This document shows positions 1 to 9,646 of a stretch of DNA of 64,000 nucleotides, piece by piece (positions within the stretch are counted from its first letter, which is position 1; the number at the start of each line of letters is the position of its first letter). Made by a program: the position numbers and the translations under genes. The notes below the pieces were generated by a model that saw nothing but the letters and a program-made list of their open reading frames with translations, was not told the DNA's origin and searched no databases. The stretch is taken from the NCBI GenBank assembly GCA_036172665.1, contig CM069876.1, positions 5,270,001 through 5,334,000 on the forward strand. The letters are read 5' to 3'. This stretch comes from Prosopocoilus inquinatus (taxonomy: Eukaryota; Arthropoda; Insecta; Coleoptera; Lucanidae).

Positions 1-2
1 TG

Positions 3-380
3 TCTTACCAAAACAGCACAAATCAAATGCTAATTTCTTCTCGGCCCAATGCAAGAATGTCTTATGCCCGCCACATCGTTAGTAACATAAGCAAAGATGG
101 AGAAAATCTAAGGTGTAATACTATCCATAGTTTTCCAGGAGGTGCAACTCAAAAAATGTTGTCCAGATCATGTTTCCTGTCAAATGGAAACGATTGCGTT
201 GCTGCCTATCATGAAAATCAGAGGTGTGTATGCATTTGGAATATTAACACGGGACAGAAAGCATGCTCCATACCTGCACATGATCCTGTACTCGACTTGT
301 GTGACGTTCAAACCGATAGTGCCAAAATTTTTTTGAGCCTGACAGAGAAGAAATTGGAGTTTTTTAAATTTACTGATTAA
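3..380 (+). CDS. RFWD3: RFWD3-like E3 ubiquitin ligase, C-terminal end (partial at window edge)
   Basis: The frame is open from the window's left edge to a TAA at 378-380, so this is the last exon or the end of a larger one; no initiator is claimed. The roughly 125 visible residues hold a degenerate WD40 blade ('CVCIWNINTGQ') followed by a 'HDPVLDLCDV' turn and a final strand ending 'LTEKKLEFFKFTD'. Ending on such a strand is what I recall of RFWD3, a RING-WD40 ligase that ubiquitinates RPA at stalled forks and in interstrand crosslink repair. The RING and coiled coil would lie to the left of the window. It lies tail to tail with UBE2K. The WD40 character is clear; the RFWD3 name is a family-level inference, and another WD40 protein is possible. 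Confidence 0.6.
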   Translation, partial: SYQNSTNQMLISSRPNARMSYARHIVSNISKDGENLRCNTIHSFPGGATQKMLSRSCFLSNGNDCVAAYHENQRCVCIWNINTGQKACSIPAHDPVLDLCDVQTDSAKIFLSLTEKKLEFFKFTD

Positions 381-865
381 AGATATTATTATAATGGTAT
401 TGCATAGGTTTTTTATTCAATTATAATTATATTTTTGCGAGTTCCTTGTTTTAATATGATATGAGAACGATGCACAATCATTACTAAAAATTAGCACAGG
501 GGGAGATTCTGTAAGTTATTAACGGGCTGTTAAAATTCAGAGGTACTTTAAAATTTAAAATGCAGTTTTATTATTATCGCAGCAATTAAATTCAAAGGAC
601 GCTTTTGATACAGGATAGGCCCCTTCTCCTTATTAATTTTAATCGTTTTTTTCAACTACAAAGATTCAAGCCTTATGTAAACATTCCTTTATTTGATTCC
701 TAAATTATTAATAGCCGACATTATATACATATCAGAATTTGTTCCAATCGTCATCCAACTTATGATTTTTATAGAAAGTTTGTGTGCTCCTGTCATTACA
801 AAAAAAAAAAAAAACAAAACATGAGCTGAGATTATGCAGTGTAGAAAAAAAATAATTGACTTTCA
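381..865. other. Tail-to-tail intergenic region
   Basis: Convergent 3' ends of the RFWD3-like gene (+) and UBE2K (-). Minus-strand AATAAA signals at 688-693 and 567-572 could end UBE2K transcripts about 175-300 nt after its stop. A small repeat occupies 499-625. I see no further coding sequence. Confidence 0.5.
499..625. repeat. Short MITE, deletion relative of the 36542-37022 element
   Basis: The left end GGGGGAGATTCTGTAAG and the right end GATACAGGATAGGCCCC form an imperfect inverted repeat. The subterminal blocks 'GTTAAAATTCAGAGGTAC' and 'TTTTGATACAG' recur in the same order in the 36542-37022 element. That element has about 350 bp more in its centre, so this copy looks internally deleted. 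Confidence 0.5.
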
Positions 866-3800
866 CTAACTAAATAACTGTTCTGTTGCTCGCTCTAAAT
901 CCCAGTTATACGAAGATAAGGCCACCCGAGCTTGGTGATCATCTACACCCATATCCTGTAGCCTTCTAATTTTTTCGTTGAAGTCAGCATTTATATGTGG
1001 ACCTAAAAATAAGAGAGTTACTTTGGTTTCAAAAAATACAAAGTGAAATTAATATAGCGTTTAAATAAAATATGTGTGTTATAAGTAAAACGCGGCGATT
1101 CTTAGGATATCTGATAAAAACCAGTATAACGATAAAGAAAGCTGAACAGATAAAATAGCGACATCTTACTATCGCTTTTTGACCTGACATTGATAAAGAA
1201 AGCAACAACTTTACTCTCTATTCTTGTGTTCATCTGTTTTGTTACCAGATATCTTAAGTATCGCCGCGCTTTAGTTAAAATAATTCAAATCGTTCGTGCA
1301 TGCATAACATTCAAGGACAGTTAAAATTATTGCAAGTTACAGATTTACACAATCACAAGATTTAACATTCCTAATTAATTTTGTTATTTTTGAGTGATTG
1401 AGTTTTATAAGTAAAATTTATGTGAATATTTAAAAATCTTTATGAAATAAAAATTCAAAAATTCTAATGCATTATGTGGGAACTACTGATTCGCACAGGA
1501 ATATTTTAATGTCCCGTATCATCACTTTATAATGAAAGCCATCTTAAACTAGAACTGATTAAAATAAACAAGAAACGGCATGGACTTAAAAAACCAAAAA
1601 TTTTGAAAAAAATATACCAGTTAACAATCAGTTTCACGATTAATATTTTTATTTGTTACACAATTGTACCACCATTTGACAACACTCAATATTAATAGGG
1701 TATGAAAAATTATACAACAGACGCCTTAGGTCAAGGAAATCACAGACTCGTCAGTCAATTCATCTATGGCCAGTTTTAAGTGGCTTATAATGTAAATATT
1801 TATAAAATTATTTGCATTGTATAAAAAAAAACAATCTTTTTTATATTGTCAAAAAAAAGAAAGCATCCAAAGAAAAGGTTTCATAATTCCTAAAAGCATC
1901 TTTGAGTTGTAAACAAGGAAAATATTTATAATTCGCAAGATATCATCGGGCCATGGTTAAAGTGACCAGATTTTATATTGGGTAAGGCAGGACAACCCAA
2001 TCCAACCCAACCAACAAAATAACTTTGTGTATAAATCAGGGATTCCCAACCTTTTTTTTTTAAGTAGCGATCCCTTAAAAGAAAACTTTCTATCGACTTC
2101 TCTATCTCCCTGATTACTTATTACTATAACCACGTTAAAATAAAAATTAATTATGTAATAAAAAAGAATTAATATTCTACTTGCTTATAATGAATTTTAT
2201 TGTCCAGTCTAGGTTGGCTTATCATATTGGAGCGTGTCATATTAAATTGTTTAAAGTGCCATCTATTATTCCAAAGTGAAAACGTATTTAATCGAATATC
2301 GGAAATAAGGTTTCGTGCTTATAAATTTTTTATCACAAGAAAAATATGTGAAATATATGCACGTACAGTCGTGAGCAATAAGTTTTGGTCATCATTGATT
2401 GTCAAAAATTTGTACTTGACTTGTAATTTATTAAATAACAAGATTCGCGTATTAATTTTGAGTCCATCTGTTGCCTGAAAATTATTTCACTTGAAAAGCT
2501 AAAATGGCTAAAATCAAGTTGTAAAGGGATAGACGAAGGGAACATGCGCACCAAAAATGAAAGCTATTTTTTTTGTAATTTCAATTAGCGTTAACGTTGA
2601 CATTCTCATTAATAATAATAAAAATAAATATAATTTCAAAATTAAATTGAAAACAGAATCCAAAGCGCGGCAGAAAACGCAGAAATCATTAGGAGCGCCA
2701 TCTCTTGGCCAAAACAGAAACTATTTTAATATTTCATCGCCACGTACTCATCAACAGCTTTGTCTCGAACCATTGTCTTTAAAAAATCGCTTTGGAGAAT
2801 TAGTAGAATTACATAATCTCAATGAATCCTGAAAAGGTTTATCATGACATTTTCTTTTAAAATTTTGATCCTGTATAGGCAACCATACAAACAACTGTGA
2901 TTGCCGGGTTGCCTATATCAAGGTTCTGCATTTACGAAAAACTTTAATTTTTTTAACGTATTGGCTCGTTCTAAAATTAATTGCTTACAGCTTTTAAACG
3001 TAATTCAATAATTTTCTCCATTAAATACATGTGTAAATTGCATTGGTAACTATTTTTTGTGCGTCTTTTAAGTGTCTTTCTTAAAACCGGTAAGAATTGA
3101 AAAATTCAATTTCGCAATTCAAAGTTTTTTTAGAGAGTTTTTCTGATGAAAGCCAAGAAACCAAACCAGAAAAGTCATTAATACAATAACGAAAATAAAA
3201 TAAACGTACCTATTTTAGAGAATATGAAACAAATAAAAAAGCTTTTTAAAACGAGCTAAAAGAGTAATTTATTGACTTACTTGACGTTTTGCAAATATAA
3301 TTATTTGCTTTATCAAAAGTGAATAACGGAAATATAAAAAAAATTAGCCAACTAAAATTTATTTTTGTTGATATTTTTTTTTATTTTTTTACCACTAACA
3401 ATCTCTTTATAATTAATTTAACAAATTTTTACTTAAAAAAATATTTGTGATCGCTGATCCCTTTCATCAGTAGGGTCCAGCGCTTGCGTTTTTGCGTACT
3501 CCGCGAGTTTGAGATGTTATATTATGCTCAACATTGTTGACATACCGAGTGTAGATTTTTTTAACTACCTCTCTGACACAATCATTTTACTTTGCTGTGT
3601 CCGTATCGAATGCGCCGTTGTATCACCTATATTTATTATTACCGTGGCTCAGGCTCAGTATAAGGCATCAATCGATTAAAATTTCAATTAGTTAATCAAC
3701 GAAATGAAAGGAAGGTGTGAAACATTTTTATTTACGGCTTTCTGCGGAAAAAAAAATTATAATATACAATTCATTAATTCGAATTTCGGACTTGTGTACG

Positions 3801-6800
3801 TATACAAGAAATGAATCATGATTTCCCATTTGGATTCAAAGAAGGTTGATTTTTAAAATGCCTCTCTGATAGATTTATTTCTTGCAATTTCGCACTTGCG
3901 TGACCTTAGCGAATGCAATCCTAACTGGTCCGACACTTATCACCCAGTATAATTTCTCAAAAAGAAATTTTTGATAATTTACTAACTCCGATGAGTTACA
4001 CTGGAACATCTTCAGAAGATTGGCACAAAAATCGTATGACACGAAATTAAGTTCTTATGATGACTATTGTCTAATTAACCAATCCGCAAGTTACTACGAC
4101 GCGCAACTTAAATGATATCCCAGCATGCGAACCATACCCTTAAGAACATTCAGCATAAGGGCTACGAAACTGTCAAATGGTATCATTTAAGTTGAATGTC
4201 ATTGTACATTGGAAAGAACACTCAACGTTTCACTATCGCCTGTTAGCTTCGTCACTCTCAGGATCAGTTGCACTTGAGGTTAGCTTAACTTAAAGCACCA
4301 TTTAGAATATGATGTATACGTCATATTCTAAATGGTGCTTTAAGTACGAAGTCGGAAGCAAAAAAAAGTAGACAAACTATAGTTTCCTGTAATTATTCTA
4401 AGTAGGACTTAAATTTTAATTGAAAGTGGTGCAAACGGGCATTAGTCACACTATAAGCAATACTTAAATTTAAGCTTGGCTTAAGTGTTTGGTGCAACTG
4501 GCCATTTAGTCTTCCATATCTTGTGGTTTGATTCCTTATAGCCAATTGCACTAAACACTTAAGCTGAGCTTAAATTTAAGTATTGCTTGTAATGAGACAT
4601 CTGCAGTTACATAACATTACTGTGAGTCACAGTCTAAGTGGCGCTTAAAGTTAAGCTGGGAGTTTGGTGCAATTGGCCATTAAACCTCAAATATATCGTT
4701 ATCGGAAGACCTAATCAAAAGCAAAATACGAAGAAATTAATGATCCGCTTAGTATATCTTGCTTGTTTAATGTATCTTGGTTTCAACATAAACATTGATC
4801 CTTCAACTTCAAGAACATATTGGTTCAATCGAGCCGGCTTTGAGCAAGGAAAAAATGTCAAACACAAAGTGGTCAGGTAGAATTGTTAGAGTCGGCAATG
4901 CTGAATTTTATTTTGAAATGGTACAACTGGAATAACTTCCTGTTTGTTTCAGATTCAAAAGTAAACGCTCTAACCTACAATTTTGTCGCTATGTCATCAA
5001 CAAAACATATCCAGGTGCAATGTTGCAAGTAATTGAATCAGAAAATGCTCCTATTTGTGTTGCCAACTCAAACAGTTCTATTTGATCACCCACTGCATAA
5101 TTTTCGGGGAAATCGTTGTAGTCATCCTTTTCTGTAAGGTTGCTTTCTTACATAAAGGAATAGCTCCGCGCAGTATATTACGCCGTTCGTCGTTCTTTTT
5201 TTCGAAGGTTTGGAGCTCTGAAGCATCATGCCCTTGCCTGTCACGTACTACTATCTGTTTCAAAATCAAAAAACCACCAACCTCGCAATTTACCTCATCG
5301 ACACAGCCGGCAACACTGCTGCAAAAACGCGCTAGTTATAGGCTGCGGTAAGTTAACGGTCGAAGTGGTCAGACCAAATCACGTGATTACTTTTCTCAAT
5401 TGGTGATTGGTCGGAGGGTTTAGTCGGACCTCTGACTTGACGATTTTGTGCAATTTGACCGTTCACTTAACGCGTCCACAAACTTAAGGAGAGTGTAGCA
5501 TGTTTGAAATTTGTAGCAGTTATAAGTTGCCAGAAAGACAATCATTGTAGCATAAAGAAGAAACAAATATAAAATTTAAAAGTTGGATAACACATTTATC
5601 AATAACAATTACCAAATGATGCAAACGTGCAATGTTAATATGAAAACAGAAACAGAAGTAAGGCAAAAGTTACTGAAAAAAGGTCTATTACTTTTTCTTT
5701 AATTCTCACTTCGTTAAATTTTCAATTTCACTATAAACTTTGACAAGAGCTTCCTTTAATTACGCATCTACGCACTTAAAAGGTTTTCGCGGCATTGTTA
5801 AAATTTGATGCAAACTGGAAATATGACAATTCAAATTTATGACTGACACGTAAAAATTACAGTGTCAACGTGAAATACCAACCAATTTCAACCAAAATAT
5901 ATCCGGGGAAATTTGCTTTTCGCTAACATAATTCAACAAGTGGTGGATTTTTAATTTTGAAATACGGCGCTTTCTTTCGCTTAACAGTTTGAATCGTGTT
6001 TCGAATAGTTTGGACCTGAATTTCGTAGTTGTTGCAACAAAACACCTGACTTGAATTTTTGATTGCCAGTTCATCTGTAAATAACCACAATTCAATCCAA
6101 ACAAGTTTTAAAAATAGAGAGATGCAAAGAAAAGAATGTCAGTTTTTGAATCAAAACACGTTTGGATCACGATTTTGTGAGCGAGAAAAAGCGAGCGAGA
6201 AAGCACCTATAGACAGTGGGGTCTATTCTGTAACATTGATATGGACTTGAAACGTAACAATTATTGATATGGGACGTGACCTTGCAAAGTCACTTGCTAA
6301 GCATATCAATTACTTGAAGAGGCCGTGCTGTCTAGCAAATTGAAACACTAACACTGCTTTTACGTATACAGAAATATCATTTTCCGGGCGTCAATGTAAA
6401 TGCATTTTAAAATCATCTGCCAAAAAATACAGCGCTCGGTGGTACATGCGTAAGCGTGCAGGATTAAAAAATAAAAATTTGTCCATAATTAGTCGTCGGG
6501 TTGTCATCAAGTGAAAGGTTAGAAGAAGCGTGATTTTAGCATGGATTTGAAAATAAAAATAAATCACGATAACCTAAAAATTGGCAATGCACGCGCAATC
6601 CATAAGTTGTGCATCTCTTCAATTCGTGTTCAAGTTCTCTTCAATTATTGAAGACCTTGAAGACGCATAGCAATTGATATACATATCAATGTCACAGAAT
6701 AGGCCCGATGGACTTGATATTGCTATGTTTCAAGTGACTTTGCAAAATTGGTATTCTGTAAATAGTTTCCTAACAACTTGCAATTTCTTTGGAGTGTGAT

Positions 6801-9133
6801 ATCGAGTTAATATGCATCTCTCTTCAATTTGCGCTCGGAAATTGACGTGAATCGTAACAAATTCTCTTCAATTATTGAAGACCATATCAATTCATATGCA
6901 TATCAATGTTACAGAATAGCCCTGAGTATTTATCAATGAATTAGATGCACGAAACTCTCTTTTGAAAACGAATCGTTCCTATTTCAAATCGTTTAAAATT
7001 AATGATTTCTAAAATGGAACCAATTTTAGATTACTTAAAAGTTTATCAAATTTAAGATTGCATGGATATCAATTAAGGAGCGACATCAGCAAACGGACTT
7101 TTTTCTCTCAAACAATTGCTAGTCAGGCACGAACGGATTTTTATGGCAAGCCACGGATTTTTGCACGAATTCTGATAAAATGAACGGGCGCGGTATGTAC
7201 GTTAATGGACGATGACGGGCCTGAGATCGGCGGGTACGGCCTTTCAAAAATATGTAGCAACACGTTACTGTGCAATTTTAGTGGCTGCTGTGTTTCTATC
7301 ACCAGTTCCATTTTTGTTTTTCAAGGTTATTGGTTAGCAAAATGCTTGCAACGTGAAATGTATTGAGTTGGTCAACAGCATGTCATAAAACCTAACCATT
7401 AACATGTGAACAAGAAACTTTATGAATCGCATATGCAAGTCTCACACTGTACGTAATTCAGTTAGGGTTGCCAGACCTACAATTTTTAATATTAGTCTAC
7501 TATATTTGATCTCTATTTCCTATATATTATAAAATGGTCAGAATCTACTATAAATTTGCGTCAATCAATAATATATTGAACCAGATGATACCTGTAAAGT
7601 TTGAAGGTAGCTCCAAGTCCCTTTCGTGTACAGTCAAAACCAAAAGATAGTAGACAATTAGAGTTTTCTGTTATTTTCTTTTCTCCAAAATTTTCATAGG
7701 TGACTGAAAGCTTTCAGATATGACAAGCTTTAAACTTTTGTCAAATTTGAAAGTCATATTTAAACATTTTGGAGAAAGAAAAATTACATTTATCCTTCTA
7801 TAGCCAAGAATTTAGGTTAAAGCAAATCCATGGCCTTCAAAACCATAAACAAATTGAAAGTCTACGAAACTGTAATTGTCTATTAGTTTTTGCTTTCGAC
7901 ACTGACTTTTTTATCGCAACTGAAAAATAATCGGTTAAAGGAATATTCTTTTATTAATCTTAGCGGTTGTGCCCGCAATAATGAAAAATATCGTCTATCT
8001 AGGTACTATATTTTGCTGAGAGAAACCTGGCAACCCTAAATTCAGTACACCTCTGCATCATGACCAGAGCCTATTACAAATAATTCTAGAAAGCGTAACT
8101 GCCTCCCACTGAACGCAATTCAGCACCGTACACGTAGATCCTGATGAGATCTGCAGCACTCCTTGACCGCAGAACCCCTCCACTTATGTATGCCAGTGAA
8201 AACTGAATTAAATTTGATAGGCTCTGGTCATAACTTTATAAATACAATTTTCTCGCACACTAGTAATTACATATATTTACCTCCTGCGTAGATATTAGTC
8301 CAGTGACGGGCAGTTAATTGAAACATTTCTAAATTTTCTTTGAATTGTGTCGCCACAACAGCATCTTGAGGATCATCTGGTTCCGCGGCTGACAGAAGGG
8401 CTTGCAATGATAATAAAACTGTCCGCAAAGTCATGGCCGCAGCCCTAAAATTACAAAACCAAAATAACCCCGAATACAAAAGAAACACATCGACACACCA
8501 TTGATCTTTTAGTATATCTAAACAAATAGCTCCCGTCACAGAACTTATATTTGGATGCCATATTTTCGTTATGAATCGCACCTTAACAAACAGAAAACAG
8601 TATTTCAGTCAGTAAAAAGTTAAAAAAAAAAAGCGATGAGGACCACCTTACCTTTGGTGGATTAAATGGGTAGGTCTCAGGTACTTTAATTTCTAAGACG
8701 AAGTTGCCTCCCTCGTAAGGTGTGTCTGGAGGACCGGCAATTTCCCCTTTGAGTTCCGTGTAGCTATCATTGATTAATTCGACTTTTATAGCACACTTTG
8801 CGACCTGCAAACGTTTGTGAAACTATTATGTGGCCTGAAAAGGTTAATAAACAATTGATAACCTCTAAGTGAATACACATGTCTAACATGGATTTCTAAG
8901 TAATCAATAAAAGCATTTTAAAGCAGTGAGGACGATTCTGTGCGGAAAATGCAGCAGCCAGGAAACACGGAAGAGGACGAGGGTACGTCCAATAGTATAG
9001 AAAAGTGCTAATTTTAAGACGTGACGGAAATAGAAAAAAATCACCCGTCAAAGACACGGCTCTTACCTACCTCCTCGCTTTTAATAACCTCTTTGAATTC
9101 GCGTTTTATTCTTTGGGCAGCGATGTTCGCCAT
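866..9133 (-). CDS. UBE2K: Ubiquitin-conjugating enzyme E2 K (E2-25K), complete
   Basis: Five exons on the minus strand: 9071-9133, 8652-8804, 8499-8581, 8281-8444 and 866-1002. All have GT-AG borders and phases that join to one 199-aa frame (human UBE2K has 200). Residues 1-150 are the UBC fold. The HPN motif is 'HPNIS', followed by the active cysteine at residue 92 in 'GAICLDILKDQW', the same number as in the human enzyme. The last exon encodes a C-terminal UBA domain (about 160-199, 'MGVDDHQARVALSS'), which separates UBE2K from other E2s. The enzyme takes ubiquitin from E1 and builds Lys48 chains in cytosol and nucleus. Introns 1-3 are 266, 70 and 54 nt; intron 4 is 7.3 kb of repeats. The start ATG at 9133 is the only one giving the conserved N-terminus. 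The Drosophila orthologue is Ubc4. Identification is secure. Confidence 0.96.
1083..1276. mobile_element. MITE carrying the 'TAGCGACATCTTACTATCG' core
   Basis: The left end 'AACGCGGCGATTCTTAGG' and the reverse complement of the right end 'AGCGCGGCGATACTTAAG' form terminal inverted repeats that continue into 'GATATCTG'. The middle (about 1143-1192) matches the core of the 312-bp array unit at 37300-38582, including 'TCGCTTTTTGACCT'. It lies in UBE2K intron 4. Confidence 0.55.
1277..4211. other. UBE2K intron 4, AT-rich, no gene seen
   Basis: Short open frames here (for example 2200-2478 and 2557-2832) show no recognisable domain. A 42-bp hairpin lies at 2876-2917 (ATAGGCAACC ... GGTTGCCTAT). 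The phrase 'GGGATTCCCAACCTTTTTTT' near 2039 resembles the ends of many hAT elements, but no partner end was found. Confidence 0.4.
4212..4255 (-). repeat. Hairpin motif of a retroelement 3' end
   Basis: On the minus strand: TGACGAA, a 4-bp stem GCTA/TAGT (one G-T pair) around an 8-nt loop, then GAAACGTTGAGTGTTC. The same layout occurs at 59851, 62771 and, decayed, 53831. Confidence 0.5.
4288..4345. repeat. 58-bp near-perfect palindrome
   Basis: Arms of 27 bp (ACTTAAAGCACCATTTAGAA...) with one mismatch around a central TATA. It is the core of a cluster of related inverted repeats that continues to about 4680. Confidence 0.8.
4455..4680. repeat. Inverted-repeat MITE cluster ('TTGGTGCAATTGGCCA')
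   Basis: Arms 4455-4504 and 4540-4588 are imperfect inverted copies starting AAGCAATACTTAAATTTAAG. A third, direct copy of the inner part lies at about 4635-4680. All share AGTTTGGTGCAATTGGCCA-type ends, which suggests nested or tandem insertions of one small element. Confidence 0.6.
5341..5474 (+). repeat. 134-bp repeat, inverted copy at 13427-13559
   Basis: It contains CGAAGTGGTCAGACCAAATC and GGGTTTAGTCGGACC. Both recur in reverse complement and matching order at 13427-13559, on the other side of the UBE2K/PRPS promoter. Confidence 0.7.
5475..5984. other. UBE2K intron 4, nothing recognised
   Basis: AT-rich sequence with no repeat partner or coding similarity that I can see. Confidence 0.3.
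5985..6165 (+). repeat. Interspersed repeat, second copy interrupted by copia at 41713
   Basis: About 180 bp from 'GTTTGAATCGTGTTTCGAA' to 'CAAAACACGTTTG' matches 41533-41712 with few differences. The match stops exactly where copia is inserted in the other copy. A more diverged copy lies at about 46255-46350. Confidence 0.7.
6218..6922. mobile_element. MITE with GGGnCTATTCTGTAACATTG ends
   Basis: The left end GGGGTCTATTCTGTAACATT and the reverse complement of the right end GGGCTATTCTGTAACATTGA make inverted repeats of about 25 bp. Inside, near 6683-6720, another copy of the end sequence ('ACAGAATAGGCCC') sits next to 'GACTTGATATTG', suggesting one element inserted in another. The termini resemble those of the 36542-37022 element. 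Confidence 0.55.
7080..7250 (+). repeat. Internally deleted copy of the 18270-20850 repeat
   Basis: Two blocks match the minus strand of the large repeat and are in the same order: 'ACGGATTTTTGCACG' with flanks (matches about 20795-20830), then 'GTTAATGGACGATG' to the 'GGCCTT' region (matches about 18340-18420). The intervening 2.4 kb is missing. Confidence 0.55.
7463..8038. mobile_element. hAT-type MITE with perfect 8-bp target duplication
   Basis: The ends TAGGGTTGCCAG and CTGGCAACCCTA are exact inverted repeats, flanked by AATTCAGT at 7455-7462 and 8039-8046. The 8-bp duplication and TAGGG end are hAT hallmarks. Length is 576 bp with no coding capacity; subterminal inverted blocks ('AAAACCAAAAGATAGTAGAC') add secondary structure. 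Confidence 0.85.
8060..8231. mobile_element. 172-bp MITE
   Basis: Terminal inverted repeats ATGACCAGAGCCTAT and ATAGGCTCTGGTCAT are exact. It starts 14 bp after the hAT target duplication and ends 50 bp before UBE2K exon 4. No clear target duplication. Confidence 0.75.
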
Positions 9134-9562
9134 TGTTTGCGTTTTTGATCAAAGAAAGATGAAAATCATAACAGTTAGGAGACAAAGCGATCAGTGGAGA
9201 TTTGGTGGGCCGCCTTTAAGTGAGATAAAATGCGATTTTTCAGTGATTGACTTTCACACTTTGTAATTTACAACGAAGTTAGCCGTTGCAGAAGTTAACG
9301 ATGGATATTTTGCACGCAGGCTAACCAACTGACGGTGATCGCCATGATCGGCGAAAAATCAGAAATTATTTCTGCCTCTTCAATAAGTATTTTATCGCGC
9401 ATAATTAAAATTGAAAATTCAATCAATTAAGATAAAAATAATAGCGAGATACTATTTCGTCTTTATTTGATTACGTATTTACGTGATGTGTAAATTTGCG
9501 TCGTCAAGTTTATCATTGCGCCGCTGAATAAACAAATGTTCTGATTGGTCGATTTTACAGTG
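9134..9562. promoter_or_regulatory. Bidirectional promoter region UBE2K / PRPS
   Basis: The two genes start on opposite strands, with 429 bp from the UBE2K ATG to the first in-frame PRPS ATG and 513 bp to the conserved one. An inverted CCAAT box (ATTGG) sits at 9544-9548, just before the 9563 ATG. I see no convincing TATA box. Transcript starts cannot be fixed from sequence. Confidence 0.5.
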
Positions 9563-9646
9563 ATGCCTGTGTTATCTCAGCCTGTGCGTGCTAAAAGCTT
9601 GTTGCGGGCAAATCTTGAGAAGGCTAGGGTGATATTGCACAGCAGA

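Noticed and set aside
5055..5351. 98-aa open frame in UBE2K intron 4
   Set aside because: Partly overlaps the 5341-5474 repeat and an opposite-strand frame; composition is not protein-like.
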